DNA of 64,000 nucleotides. It comes from Melastoma dodecandrum. Its lineage: Eukaryota; Streptophyta; Magnoliopsida; Myrtales; Melastomataceae. This document shows positions 22,561 through 34,820 of this stretch, one piece after another. A program made the position numbers and the translations under genes. The notes under the pieces were generated by a model. That model was not told where the DNA came from and ran no database searches. It saw nothing but the letters and a program-made list of their open reading frames with translations. The stretch covers positions 144,301 through 208,300 of the forward strand of contig JARUPY010000569.1 in NCBI GenBank assembly GCA_029817715.1, given 5' to 3'. Numbering within the stretch: position 1 is the stretch's first letter; every line of letters begins with the position of its first letter.

Positions 22561-23833
22561 CTGTCTTAGGGCTCTACACAACAGAAACATGTTAGTCCCT
22601 CACCTTTTGCGCTCCCGAGGTTCAACCCTCCTCTCCAGCCCGCTGCACGTTGATCACACGACCTCCAGCCGCGCTTCCCACCAACGTATCCTGCAGCTTC
22701 CAGCAGAGTCTCTCGTGGCCCCGAGTCACTCTCCCAGAAGGTTTCACCAACGATGCAACCTCCGCAGGTAGAGTTCCTCGTGTGACTAACTCAAATGAAA
22801 AAAAGAAAAGGGAGCTAAAGCACACGCTCTCTGATCAAAATGTTACAATGGGGATAGATGGAATGAATGATGTGTTTTTTATTATGGGAGAGAGCGTGGC
22901 TATTTATACAAAAGGTCTAGGACTAATAATAAGGAAGGGAATCATGAAGATTGGCCTTCTGCAAAATTAAAAGAAAATAATTAGTCAGATAACAGTACAA
23001 TAAATTATGTACAAATTCGTCCCCTAATGCAGAGATTCGCTTAGGTAACAAATTATATCAAATTGATAAGGATATAAAATAGTTGCCACGAATTCTGTTT
23101 TACATAAGGTTCTGGTCAATAACCCTCTATAGATGGAAGTAATCGAAGATTATCTTCTATAAAGGTGGGGATCGATTCTATTCTGTACAAGACACAAAAA
23201 TGAATGTATCTAGACAGATGGTTATGATTAGTATCATCAAATAGCGGTTACTTGGTAGTCGTATCAATCCACATAAGGTTGCAGGCAACCTTACAAAACC
23301 TTTCCATATATAGAGGATTATATTTCCTTCTATGAGAAATATTATCCCTAATATTTGAAGACTAATCTATTTAATTTGATCAGATAACATCTTGATCAAA
23401 TCTTAGTTGATTTATCATTAATTAATGATAAGACAAATAATTAATCACGAAATTAATTCTTACAAAAAGTCCTCAACATGATAAGCTTCTATAGAATAGA
23501 ATGTTTGACTTCTGTAACATAGAAGGTCAGGCTCATCATCAAAACTAGTGAAGTACATGTAACTTCAGTCCTTTGTTGTCACACTAGTTTTCTCTCTAAA
23601 ATAAATTACTCTGCCAATAATAGGAACACGATAAGTTGTTCACACATTAATATTTAAAAAAATAGATATTATTATTCATGAGAACACTATTTTGGAACAA
23701 ACACGACTCGTTCGGAAAAATAGAGATGTCATATTCAAAACATCAAATGGATGTTACTTTTCACGGATAACAGATTAAACTTAACTATTTTCTGTATGTG
23801 TCAAAATTTTTTTTGTCCCAAAATTTCCTAACA

Positions 23834-24282
23834 TGAGACTTAAAAAAGAGTAAGAATTTTTCGTTTGTTGTATAAGTGAGGTTAGAGTATCTAGTCACAT
23901 CAATACCGGTGAATATCCTGTTTCGATACTTGAAAGATGATGAAAATTGAGATGATCCAAACTCATACGGATGTTCAACACTTTATGAAGTATATCGTTG
24001 TTGCAGTTGTCGGGCTTCAAAGGCTTGATCTAGCAAGACTCAAGGAAATGATGCGAAAAAGTCCAAGGCCTCAACGGCTTGATCCGACGGATCCTCAATA
24101 TTATTAAAGCACTAAATATTTGGCCCACAAACATGATTCACGTCCAATAACACATTACAATGAGGCTAGAAATCTTTATCACAAATGTAAATTTTTATAG
24201 TATTTTGAACCAATAAAAGAGGCGTTAATATTAATTTCGTACATAGTAAATGGGAAAAATATTAAGTTTCATCCTTTTTTTG
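23834..24282. other. No gene recognised
   Basis: AT-rich. A short direct repeat (GGCTTCAAAGGCTTGATC near 24011 and CCTCAACGGCTTGATCCGA near 24069) is the only structure noticed. Confidence 0.4.
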
Positions 24283-24584
24283 CCAAATTATCCGATTTAT
24301 CTTAAATTATAACTATTTTTTTCGATTTATCCTATCGTTAAGTAATATCGTTTTGTATTTCAAACTTATTAGTTACTTCATATCTATCCTCCGTCAGTCG
24401 TTGGATAAACGGAAGTTGACATGGCGCTTACTTGGCACTAACGCCGTCACTTTCGTTTGTCGGACGACTGACGGAGGATATATATGAAGTAACGTAGTAA
24501 GTTTGGCATATATAAAGATATTATGTAAACGATAGGATAAATTGAAAAAAATCGTTACAATTTAGAAGAAATCGGATAATTTGG
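24283..24584. mobile_element. Foldback MITE with ~120-bp arms (TE5)
   Basis: The left arm begins CCAAATTATCCGATTT and the right arm ends AAATCGGATAATTTGG. Arms remain complementary through CGATTTATCCTATCGTT, TTACTTCATAT and CCTCCGTCAGTCGT to a short centre near 24430. No coding capacity. Target duplication not resolved. Confidence 0.8.
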
Positions 24585-24650
24585 TCTTTTTTTTTCCAAG
24601 TCTCAAAAGTTAAAGTATTTTTTTCTTGAAGTTGTAAGCACATATATTGC

Positions 24651-24760
24651 AAAAAAAAAAAAAAAAAATGTGTGTAGTGGTGCCAAAGGGTAAGAGGACT
24701 TAGAATTTAGTTAGGAGATTCCTAATTCGAATATCAGTAGTTGCGTCGTTGATCTCTCAT
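24651..24760 (+). repeat. A(18) run followed by tRNA-like, possible SINE head
   Basis: After A(18) at 24651-24668, GTAGTGGTGCCAAAGGGTAA resembles a Pol III A-box region and CTAATTCGAATATC, about 45 bp on, resembles a decayed B box. No complete SINE is delimited. Confidence 0.3.
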
Positions 24761-25759
24761 GCCCTAGTCTTGGTCTTCACGCCTTGGTCTTCATGGATAC
24801 TTAACTGACCTGTTTAAGATACATATCACACTCCAAAAAACATGATAGAGGGTGTCGTGCTAATAGGGTGATGCGTTTGGTCATTTAGAAGGAAATCGGC
24901 ATAGATGACTCAGATCCACACAAGGTGATGGTGAAATGCTGTGTTGTTATTTTTGTTATTATGTTTTCTACTCGCACACAATAAACTCATGTCGCTGACC
25001 CGAGAAGAGCATGTCATCCTCGATTACTTGTGGAATGAAGGGCTTCCGACGAGGTACGTTCCATAAATATGGTGGTTTAATTCACGGCACCATTGGTTTG
25101 TTGACTGGATTTAGACTATTTGAAGTGAAATTACATGCTGCGCCGACACTGTTATCATTTAAGGGCGTGCGACCTCGTGTGTATTTGTGGGACCAGTTGA
25201 TCTTTGTCAAATTTCGCTGCACTATTTTTAGTTTAATTTTACCGTGGCGTGTCACGAAAGGCGAGGCGTCACATTCAGACAATGTTTTGGGTTTGAGTGA
25301 TAGAAACATTGATATTCGAAATGGAAGTCCGAGAATGTCTTGTGCTTGATTTGAAATTTCATGAGTGTTAATATCATTCTAATATTAATCAAGACATATT
25401 TCAGGTCTGCAACTTCATTACGCTTAATTGATAAAACAGCTTATGAAATTTTTAGATTTCTATAGATGAAAAAATGATTTCCTACAGCCTTAAAATTCTT
25501 ACTTAGCAATTTCTTGTTGTCTAAATTAGTTGAGTCCAGAAAAGGCACAAATACTTCATAACAGATTCGAAAATATAAATTTACTTGAAATTTTGACAAA
25601 TTATTTGTCAAAAAAATTAAAGTAAAGTAATACAGCAAAAACAAATAAATAAATACAATTAAAAGTTTGTGCAGGACATTTTCATTCACAAAATTCAAAA
25701 ATTATAAATAAGATTTTTGAACTTTTTATAAAATTCACAATTTACATCATCAAAGCACG
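24761..25759. other. No recognised gene; includes a 112-codon open frame
   Basis: The plus-strand frame 25011-25349 has no family I recognise and no supporting context. 25350-25759 is AT-rich 3' flank of the NLR gene and may hold its polyadenylation signals. Confidence 0.35.
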
Positions 25760-28700
25760 TTATTTAAAATTTTTAGTGAACTCAAGTTCTGGGAGGTATC
25801 GGACGAGGGGCCAATATACACTGTTGGGCTTCGAGCATTTCTTTTCTATTAGTGGACAGCCATAAATGTGGAGCGTTTCCAGCGAGTCTGGGAGTCCGTC
25901 GTCCGGCAACCATCTCATCCTCGGAGAGACACAAATCCCCAAAAAAACAAGGGAGGTGAGGTGGGCTCTGAGTCCGCTTGCCACCCTCTCCAACTTCTTC
26001 ATGTTGAAAATACTCAAAGTCAGAAGGGATGAAGGGAGCAGGCGACCCCATGCATCAGGAGACGGTGGAAAGCACTTCATCTCTTCCATGCATTGAATTT
26101 CTCCCCAAATGATCAAATTTGTTAAGGAGCCCAGACCACGCAAGCCCCATTCCTCAATTGGTTGACACAGATTCCGGCATGCCCCTATGCAAAGCACATC
26201 CAGATTTGGAGGCAAACCTCCTCTCGGAAACCTCGTGATGCCGTCGCATTCCACAATTTCTAGACTTTTGAGGGATGTGAGGTCATGCATGTCACGAGGC
26301 AAAGACTTCACCTTTGGACACCCGACAAGAGTAAAACTCGACAGGTTGCAAGGGAGAGCAAGGAAGTTGCCGATCTCTAATGCTGGGCAATCTTTAATAG
26401 TAAGCTGGGAAAGGGTGGACAAGTGTTGCAAGCTGTCCGAGAGAGTCGCGAGGGATTCGCAGTGACTTATGGACAATATCCGCAGAGATCGAGAGAGTTG
26501 ACTACCCACAAATATATCCAATATCGACTCGAGTCCCTCGAGATTTTCTATGTTAAGCTCCTCGAGAGATTCCGGAAGTCTGTTGCTGATGAGCTGGGAC
26601 TGCAGGAGACTCGGACATATCCGAAGGTTCACTTTTCTCAACCCAGGAGGCAGACCCGCCCTTGGGAAGGAAGAGAGCTTCCCGCAATTAACAATACTCA
26701 TCTCATTCAAAGATGTAAGCCCAGATAAACCTTCTGGTAACTTCTCTGGACCTTCACAATCTTCTATTTCTAGTTTCTTCAGTTTAGGGGGCACTTGTTC
26801 CTCGCCATCCCCATCAACGAAGGTCTTAAATTCAGGACATCGCTCAATCCTCATCTCTTCGAGCGCAACCAAAGAGGTTAAGAAACTCCTGTCAAAGTGA
26901 ACGAGCTGTGGAATTTCGCTAATTTTCATCTTCGTCATAGATGTAAGGCCGACCAGACATTTCAACAATCCTTCATCGCAACCTTCAATTTCAATCTCAG
27001 CGACAGATGGAAGGCTAAGAGTGCACCCTCCTTTCAGTTTGGGACACTTGAACACAATTAGTTTGTGGAGACAAGGGAATGGATGGTCATTCTCGTAGTC
27101 TACATTGGACGACCACTTCTCCCAAGCAACCATGTACTCAAAATTCAATGTCTTCAACGACCGAAATGGCCTTTCGATCCCGTAAAACTCAGAGCCTATT
27201 GAAGTGATCGCTTCAAGACCCCCAACGACAAGCGATTCCAGCAGTGGAAGTCGTCCAATGGGTGGCAACGAATCCACACTTTTGCAATCTACCAAGGCTA
27301 AATGTACAACATTATTCAAGCAATGATTATCAAACCAGGATGGAAATTTTTTGCCCCCATAGGAAAATATAGCAAGATATTCAATCTTTCTCGGAGGTTG
27401 TAGATAGTCTAGGAGCTTCAGTTGATGGTCATCTTGGCTTGAAGTTTCTGAAATCGACCCCCAATCCAAAGTTAATTTGTGAACCGCTTCTTTTTTAGAT
27501 AGATTAGCAATCTTTGCATCTTCAACATCATTTACGTCGAGCAAATTATGGACGTGCAACTCTCGCTGAATGCATTTGAGCGGTCCCAGTTGCTTCAACT
27601 CTTGACCGGCTTCTTTGCCCACGACAAAGCTGGAGAGTACTTCAAGATTGGTCATGTTGCCGATACGGGGCGGCATCTCGTCCAAACTATCTGTATCGAG
27701 TATGTCGAGATGGAGAAGATTTGTCAGCTTATGAATGTCCCTAGGCAACCTCTTAAGCTCTTTGCACCCTCATAGTAACAGAGATTGTAACTCGACCAAG
27801 TTACAAATTGATTCCGGCAACACTTCGATTTCTGTGTAAGAAAAATCAACGGAACGCAGGAGCTTCAACTCTCCAATCTGGTCGGGCACCTCTCTGATTC
27901 GAAAGTAACGCAACGACAACATCCTCAGGTACTTCATATCCATTATCAAGCCTTGAATCACCTCCGAGGAGACAAAGACATTCGGTTCTACAGTTCTTAA
28001 TATTTGAAAAGGCATAAAAGTTCTCAGCTTTTTCATTGACCGATACGCGTCAAATCTCTTGGAAATATAACCTTCCCCATATAGTGCGACCACTGCCGAA
28101 TGACGCACTTTGCCGAGTGACTTCTCAAGAGAGGAGTCTTCCTTATCCTCATTCGAGCTGAAATATGAGTTGACAACTACCGATTTCGCGAGGTCATTGA
28201 TGAGATCGTGCATTAAATAACAAGTCTTCTCATCCCTGGCTTTCTGAAGAAGCGACACGGCTTCTAAACGACATAGATTTTCCATCCCCACCTCTTGGTA
28301 TGTTGTACCGGTCCTCTTGTCCAACAAACCTTGTATGATCCATAGCCGAATTACCTCGTCTTGGTCGAACATGTAATCTTTCGGGAATAACGCGCATGCT
28401 GCAAAACATCTCTTCAAGTGAACCGGGAGATGGACATAGCTCAACTTCAATGCCGGAGGAATCTTTCCACGTCCGCCCTCTTTGTCCCAAATACCGTGTG
28501 CTAACACATGCTCCCAACTCTCATCGTCGGTTTTGAAACGAAGCAGCCCTCCGATCATCTTAATAGAAAGAGGCAGCCTCTTACACTTTTCGGCTAATCG
28601 AACCGCAATATCCTGAAGATGAGGGTGTCCTTCAAAGGTTTCCTCCCCAATGGAGTGATAGGCGAGCAAACACAAGCAATCCTCCTGCGGCAGCTGGTCC

Positions 28701-29689
28701 AATTGCCTCGGATCACGGTCCCCGACCAATTTGGCGACATCGAGGTTTCTTGTAGTGACTAGTATCCTGCTTCCTTTACTCCCAGAATACAAGGGCTTAA
28801 GAAGAGAATCGAGCTCGACAAAGTTATCATTCCAGACATCATCCAACACTATAAGGAACTTCTTCCCGGAAAGTTTCTCATTGAGCAACTTCTGCAGCTG
28901 ATTCAGATCCTTCTCCGCTCTGAACGAATTTGGTGCTACCTCCTCCAGGATGTTCTTCGTGATGGTGGCACAGTTGAAGACGTCGGAAACACAAGCCCAG
29001 GCTTTCACTGTGAAGTCTGCCTTTTCCAACGATTTGTGATGATACAACTCTTGTGCCAGGGTTGTTTTACCAAGTCCGCCCATTCCCACGATTGAAACGA
29101 CGGTAAAGGGTCGTATGGAGTCCTCGGTTGCTTCGGATCGGGTCAGTCGAGTGAGCAACTCCTCCATTTGTTTCTCCCTGCCCACAAACTTGGGCTCACG
29201 AATGGAAGTGGTGATGAAACGAGGCTTGTCGTCCTGACTTCGGCTTTCAGGATTCCGAACTAACCCAAGAATGGATATGCGGTCGAGGATTTCCTCCAAT
29301 CTCTGGTCAACCTCCTCGATCTCGTTGGCCATACGACGACCCAAGAACAAGGCGTGTGGGTTGAACCGATAGCAGCAATCGATCAGGGAGTAAGGTAGTT
29401 TAGTCGACCGCGACAGGGCCCCCACCTTGGATGAATTCCGCTTGGCTTCGACGGACAACTCCTCGAGGAGGTCTTCCATGTCGTAGGTGACGTTCCTTAG
29501 ATCTGCGAGCCACCGGCCTACAGCAGGATCATCATCCATCTGCTTTCTCTCGGCAGAATCCATGACGTCTTGGATCGTCGGCAGCTTCCTATCCCACTTC
29601 TTGAGCTTGTCGGAGATGTTGTTCATCCGGGCATACTCGGTGAGGAGGAGAGAGCCGATCAGGTTGAGGACGGGGGAAAGGAAATCCAT
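25760..29689 (-). pseudogene. CC-NBS-LRR disease resistance gene (RPP13-like), one in-frame stop
   Basis: A single uninterrupted frame of 1310 codons apart from TGA at 27770-27772 (codon 640). NLRs of this class are intracellular immune receptors. Order: Rx-type coiled coil (~1-95, with YDMEDLLEEL), P-loop GMGGLGKTT (202-210), RNBS-A (KAWACVSD), kinase-2 FLIVLDDVW (278-286), RNBS-B GSRILVTTR (306-314), GLPL position as RLPL (371-374, Gly to Arg), RNBS-D CFAACALFPKDY (428-439), MHD (493-495), then LRRs to the end, including many LxxLxIxxCxxL repeats. The stop lies in LQSLLL-stop-GCKELKRLP and is one C-to-T change from an Arg codon. Upstream 639 codons would still give CC-NB-ARC plus the first LRRs. 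No intron is needed. Confidence 0.88.
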
Positions 29690-30170
29690 TCTCTTTCTCT
29701 TCGACGACTTCTGCTTCTTCGTTGTCTACGCTTTTCAGAATGCCATTCTCAATTATTGTAGTGTGGACCAATACATCCCCTCCAGCGACATTCCTTTCTA
29801 AATTTTATTTTATTTTATTTTATTGAGTTTATATCATGTTCACATTTCATCCTCCAAAAAAAAAAAACCTCCTTTGACTGTTGGATGGGTTTGATTTGAA
29901 TGTTAGTTAGATTCATGTTAAGAAGAAGAGCCACTAAAAATCTATTTTTCTAGGCTTTGTCATAATCACAATTTAATTAAATAGTACTTTTAATTACGTC
30001 AATTCAAAATACATTCGCTCATAAAAAGAGTTGACCGATAATATTTAATCCTAAATATAACTTAGAAGATAACATAGTCCACGTGCCAATGGCGGCATCT
30101 GGGCTTTTGCTTCAACGACTTCTGCTTCTTCGTCGTCTACCCTTTTCAGAATGCCATTCTCACAATTCCA
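29690..30170 (-). promoter_or_regulatory. NLR 5' flank with duplicated ~50-bp segment
   Basis: 29703-29751 and 30112-30162 are direct repeats sharing CGACTTCTGCTTCTTCGT, GTCTAC, CTTTTCAGAATGCCATTCTC. The first copy adjoins the NLR start, so the segment is probably 5' UTR or proximal promoter. Copy two may mark a lost neighbouring NLR or a local duplication. Confidence 0.6.
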
Positions 30171-31389
30171 GTCATCCACGCGACCCCGCCAGTCTCGGCT
30201 TGTAATGAATGGTGTGTCCTCCCTTGTAGTTATTGTTTTTACCCACCAAAAAGCAAATTTGGAGTGATTATTTATTTATATGTGAATATTTATTTATGTC
30301 TCCTTATTTTTTTTCTAATTCTCAAATTTTATTAAATTCAATCCTTTTTGGGTTTGAGAATTGAAATTTTTTTGATCGGGGTTGTGTTATGTTGCAGCTA
30401 TGTTACTAAATGAGGTTAGTCGAAAAAATAATTCGAAATGCAAGTGCAATCGGTAGTGTCAATATAGTAGTCGAGCTGAACCGGGCTGGCTTTTTTTATA
30501 CCATTGTTGTACATTAGTCAGCACCAATTGTGCTAAAAGCTCGAACTTGAGGTGAAAACATGACATAATATATATTTTCATTTTCAATATAAAATACCCA
30601 ATAAACTTCTGTTTTATTGATGTGTTTATGTACAGTCTCCTAACCCACTCTACTATCCAATTTTATCTGTATAGAATAAACTAACCACAAAATCTCTTGA
30701 TTTAAGAAATAAATTTAAAGATGGAGGTCAAAAGACGATCCAATTTCTTTGAGGTCGATGGATTTAGAATTCCCAAACTTCGGGGAATATTCTTTTGCCT
30801 TTCCGACAGATTGTTCGGCAATACAAATTTTGGAGCCCGAGTACTTTTAACGGCTTGTGGGTTTGATGAAGAGAGAGGCTCAAAATATGCTGTGATCTGG
30901 AGCAAAGTAGCCCGGTGAAAGCTGGTGGGCGACAGGGTTGCTAAGCAAAAGATAGCAAACGACCATGACTTGGTGATATGGGTAGAGAAGCACATCAGGT
31001 GAAGACTAGTGGGTGAAGCGCTTATACGTTGAAGGACGTCGGAACTAAGGGATTGCAACCTTATGGCATTTTTTTTTACTAACATCGACATTGAAGAAGT
31101 CGAAACGAGATGGTTTTGATCAGAGCAAGTTCATTTTGGTAATCAACTTTGATACTAATATAGCCGTATTCTTAGGACACTTAATCGTGAAGGGGAGAAT
31201 TATCTTAATCAACTAGTCACCATTTAACACTCTCCCGGTTTTAATAATTTTTTTTAAAAACCAATCTTACCATTGCAAATTTATATTAAATTCCTTGAGA
31301 AGACTAAAATAGGCATGTCCAAAATTCATACATATCCAAGGCCAAGATCTCTTGGCATTGCGAAAATGGCAAATTAAAGTGGGTAAGCT
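30171..31389. other. No gene recognised
   Basis: Weak frames on both strands at 30702-31091 match nothing I know. A plant promoter or decayed repeat is equally possible. Confidence 0.4.
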
Positions 31390-32350
31390 ATGTTCGCCAC
31401 ATATACCACTATAGAGAAGGAAAAGTTGGAGCATAAAGGGTACATTTCCGCCGGGGATAATTTAGTAACTACGCTCTCGAAGAAAAATGATTTGAGGATT
31501 CAATTGCTAGAAAATGATCTACTGACTGTTAAACAACGAGAATTAGAAATTAATTTGTTTCTTACTAGAGTAAAGTCATCTCGAAGCTAGACCAAGGATC
31601 CAAGATCAGTTAATAGGATACGGAGGATAATTATTCAAGGGAACGGTCAAAGTATAGGGGATTTATTGTGGTGGTTGAAGGACGGCCTACACCACTGTAG
31701 CTAGAAGATTTAGAAAAGATTTATTAGCTTATCAGGAGACGCTAGCAAAACAAATGGCATATGTCACAATGAAAAATAAAAAAGATGCCTTATATAGTAA
31801 CAAGGAAAGGAGCCATGTTAAGAAAAAAAGATATTTGAGGAAAAAAGATTCTCACGAGTTAGTAAACGTGGATGACGAGAGTAGCAACCCAACTAACCAC
31901 ACCGAGAGAAGAAACAACTAATGCCAACTCAGTAGAAAATGCTTCAATTGCAACAAGAAGGGTAATTATACGAGAGACTGATGGTCTAAGAAAAATAACA
32001 TTGAAGGAAATGCTGCCACACAAGTAGTCAAAACAGGGATAACTTTGAAGAGGAGTGGATCCTTGAAGCATCCCTCGTTTTGTTGAAAGAAGTGCAACCG
32101 TTGAAAAACCAGACTCTTATAGTTCACAATAAATCTGAGGACTATGAATAGAACTGGATATTAGACTCCCGATGCTCCAATCACATGACAAGAGATGGAG
32201 AGAAGTTGCAGGAGTTGTCAGATTTCAAAGGGCTAGAGAGTCGTCACTGCCAACTCCTCATGACTGCTAATCATCCACATCGATAGGACTATCATAGCAG
32301 GTGGTGATAGTTCCAACAAGATCCAACTACAAGGAGTTTATCATATCCCA
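31390..32350 (+). pseudogene. Copia gag-protease remnant (TE6, part 1)
   Basis: Gag helical region reads LLTVKQRELEINLFLTRVKS, followed in shifting frames by a stretch of the conserved type IIIQG-RPEYRGFI-VVEG-PT-P and AKQMA-VTMKN. The zinc knuckle near 31945 is CFNCNKKGNYTRDW, with the His and last Cys lost. The protease motif is ILDSRCSNHMTRDG, where the usual Gly after DS is Arg. Several stops and shifts make it non-functional. The same element resumes at 35766. Confidence 0.75.
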
Positions 32351-32351
32351 G

Positions 32352-32560
32352 TGTCGCGAGTAGATCCCGTTTCTGGTTTCATCTAAAATGGATATCCTTC
32401 CTTGATGATAAGGCTTCGGATTTTAAAAACGTGAAGGAGTCGCCACTAACTTATTTAAAGTTCAGGTTAGAAAAACTGTAAAGATTCGTTTAGGTTCGGG
32501 AACAAGAGATTACTAAATCGCATGCATCACAAAGAAAAGGGAGGCCTTTTATCGTGTGTT
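32352..32560 (-). repeat. Dispersed repeat copy C (core)
   Basis: Inverted relative to copy A. Landmarks: CGAGTAGATCCCGTTTCTGG, AAAATGGATATCC, GGAGTCGCCACTAA, then GGTTCGGGAACAAGAGATTACTAA, matching copy B at 36340-36520. It follows the protease remnant immediately, consistent with insertion into TE6. Confidence 0.6.
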
Positions 32561-34820
32561 CCGATGTCCAAATTTATTTGAGCTCGGGTTTAGAAAAAGA
32601 AATATTTTGACATTAAAAAGATAATCTCGAGTTCAATAATGCTTAAAATGTCTATGTGAGTCATGAAAGGATCACAACAATTTGATTTATGCAAAAACAT
32701 CTCATCTCAATTGATTGATAAAAGTTTCGTTACATGTACATGAGCTACAAGCTCAAACTTTGCGAAAATATACTAAAGCTTAAGTTCTATATGATGTGCA
32801 GCCCAATGAACACTATGAACCTGCAAGGAACTGAAAAACGTCATTTAAAACCCCCGCATACCATCATAAGAAGGGGCACGCCATGCTCTTGCATGACCGT
32901 GCCCGAACGTCCACACTTGTGACATCCTTAGCTTCAAAGTTCAACTCATACAGCCTCCAACATAATGCTACAATTTCAGCTTGTTTCAGCCAATTTATAA
33001 ATCTTTGTTAAGGTAGGAATTGAGCTTCCACACCTCAAATCCAAAATCTAAATGAATAGCCCCTTAGGCGGGTACATTTGCATGTCATTGACGTGCTCGT
33101 TTCGACCAAACGTTCAACCGTTCGGTTTCACCTCCCATCCACCCCCAAGCGTAATGTTTCGTGCTTCATTTGCACGCAAAACTAGCCTCTCTAGGCTGTC
33201 CAAGAACCTCCAAACATTCACTCATTCCAGCCCTCTAAGCTGACTTATTTCCGTGACTCATAGCCACGTGGTTCCGCTCCCAGAGCGAGGGCAAAGTGCA
33301 GCCACACCGGGCTCAACGCCCCCCCTTAAACGTCACCTCTTTCCTCCTCTTTCCAGCCCCCAAAGGACCGCATCAAACCCCCTTAAGGTTCGCTCAAACG
33401 TAACCCAATGACAAGCCAACCATCCCTCACCTTTCACTAGAGGGTTTCGGGTGGCCACCCTTACCTCAAAAGGTTCGGCTCACCCCAAAACCGCCTCTAA
33501 CCATACCAAAACACCATCCAAACTCAATCACCGAACCTCAACAGCATGCACCTCAACTAATCGTAAAAAAAAAACGGAGTAGGGATGAGAGGGTACCGGC
33601 CGTTCGCTCCCAAACACAACCGAGTGAGCTCCGCTCTTCGCTTCACCACCTCAGCCTGTGAGGGTCGTCTCCCTTCGGCCCTCAACCGTTCGCTAGCTCG
33701 GCGTCTAGCTCTCCTTGCCCGTGAATCCACCTTGGTACCTTGAATCGCTTCCCTTCTCCTTTCTTTTCTCTCGGCCGAACGTCCTCCCTCCCCCTTTTTC
33801 TCCCGTCTACGTGTTTCCCCCCCTCCAAGCTCAAGTGTGTCCGGATGAGGCCAAGAGGGGAGAACCGCCTCTCATTAACGAGGGAGGGATTTCTATCCCT
33901 TCCCCCCCCCCCCCCCTTAATGAACTACCCTCCAAGACATCCCATCAAATTATCCTTCCTTATGACCATTATAATAATATAATGATTTGACTTAATCAAC
34001 TTAATTTTAGGGTCACAATTCACCCTTGAAAGTCTTACGCCAAGTCATCAAAATCAATCATGGGGATTGATTTAATGGCCACCTAAGCGTCTCATTTTTC
34101 ATTCTCAAATCTCTCGTACAACCCCACTTTGATCCGTTCATCTTCATTTTTTTGGCGTCCGAGGCACCCGTTCTCGACCCGTCTCCGGTCTAACCATTCA
34201 TACATTTACACATACTTCGTTTACACTCCCATCCATATAAACCTTTATTATTCACTTCCCAACTCATTACATATACATTAATTCAAAATCATAAAAACTC
34301 GAATCGTTACAAGTCATCTTTTAGAAGAAAGAGTTTTTCGTTAAAAATTACTCTGGACAAAATGCAAGAAACATAGATTGATTAATGCCCTTAACAATTT
34401 CTAAGCCGAATTGAACTCGAGGGAGAACCGGATCTATGATGAGCGAGATTAATACCATTTCTCACCTCCCTTAGTGCACCTGTTAGCGTTGTACCTTTCG
34501 ATGTTGTTTCAAAATAGGTTTACATCGAACTTGAAGAGTCGCTGATGCCTTACGTTGATGAGTGCGGAGCCGTCTTCTGAGAGATTTGATCTTCGAGAAT
34601 CCAAATAATCCCTCATATATATATCCTCCGTTGATTCTTGTCCCCAGAGCGTTGAACGGGGAGCGTGCCTTGGTTGTCCACAAGGCACGCCCTCCAGAGT
34701 ATCTGCATGAAAAAAAAAAACACGAAATAAAAAGTTTTGTCAATTGAGGGAATCAAAGGCGTCATTGATCACTCATCACCGTTTACAGAGGAGTGACTTG
34801 GAGACTGGGCTGAGGCTTCT
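32561..34820. other. Unassigned, GC-rich in part; contains C(15) and a perfect hairpin
   Basis: Probably the body of the repeat-C insertion. 33040-33920 is unusually C-rich with CCTC/CCCC runs, including C(15) at 33902-33916. GCGTGCCTTG at 34663-34672 pairs perfectly with CAAGGCACGC at 34681-34690 across an 8-base loop. No credible gene. Confidence 0.45.

Larger units (their letters stand above)
21478..23833 (-). repeat. Sirevirus-like solo LTR (TE4), right end uncertain
   Basis: The left end TGTTACACTCAGAGGGG then GGTGAATTAGTG matches the LTR starts of the Sirevirus element at 51071 and 57677, including the CAGCGGA and TAGTGGTTCGG motifs 60-150 bp further in. The best right end is CCTAACA at 23833 (inverted TGTTA/TAACA), but the 5-bp flanks (TCCCA and TGAGA) do not match, so the right border or the solo status is uncertain. 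No gag or pol adjoins. Confidence 0.6.

Noticed and set aside
25782..29801. Several 60-116 codon frames overlapping the CNL on both strands
   Set aside because: Shadows of the long GC-richer NLR frame; no domain features of their own.
30702..31091. 129-codon minus frame and opposing 65-codon plus frame
   Set aside because: Low-complexity Ser/Leu-rich reading, no family recognised, no splice or promoter context; left as unassigned sequence.
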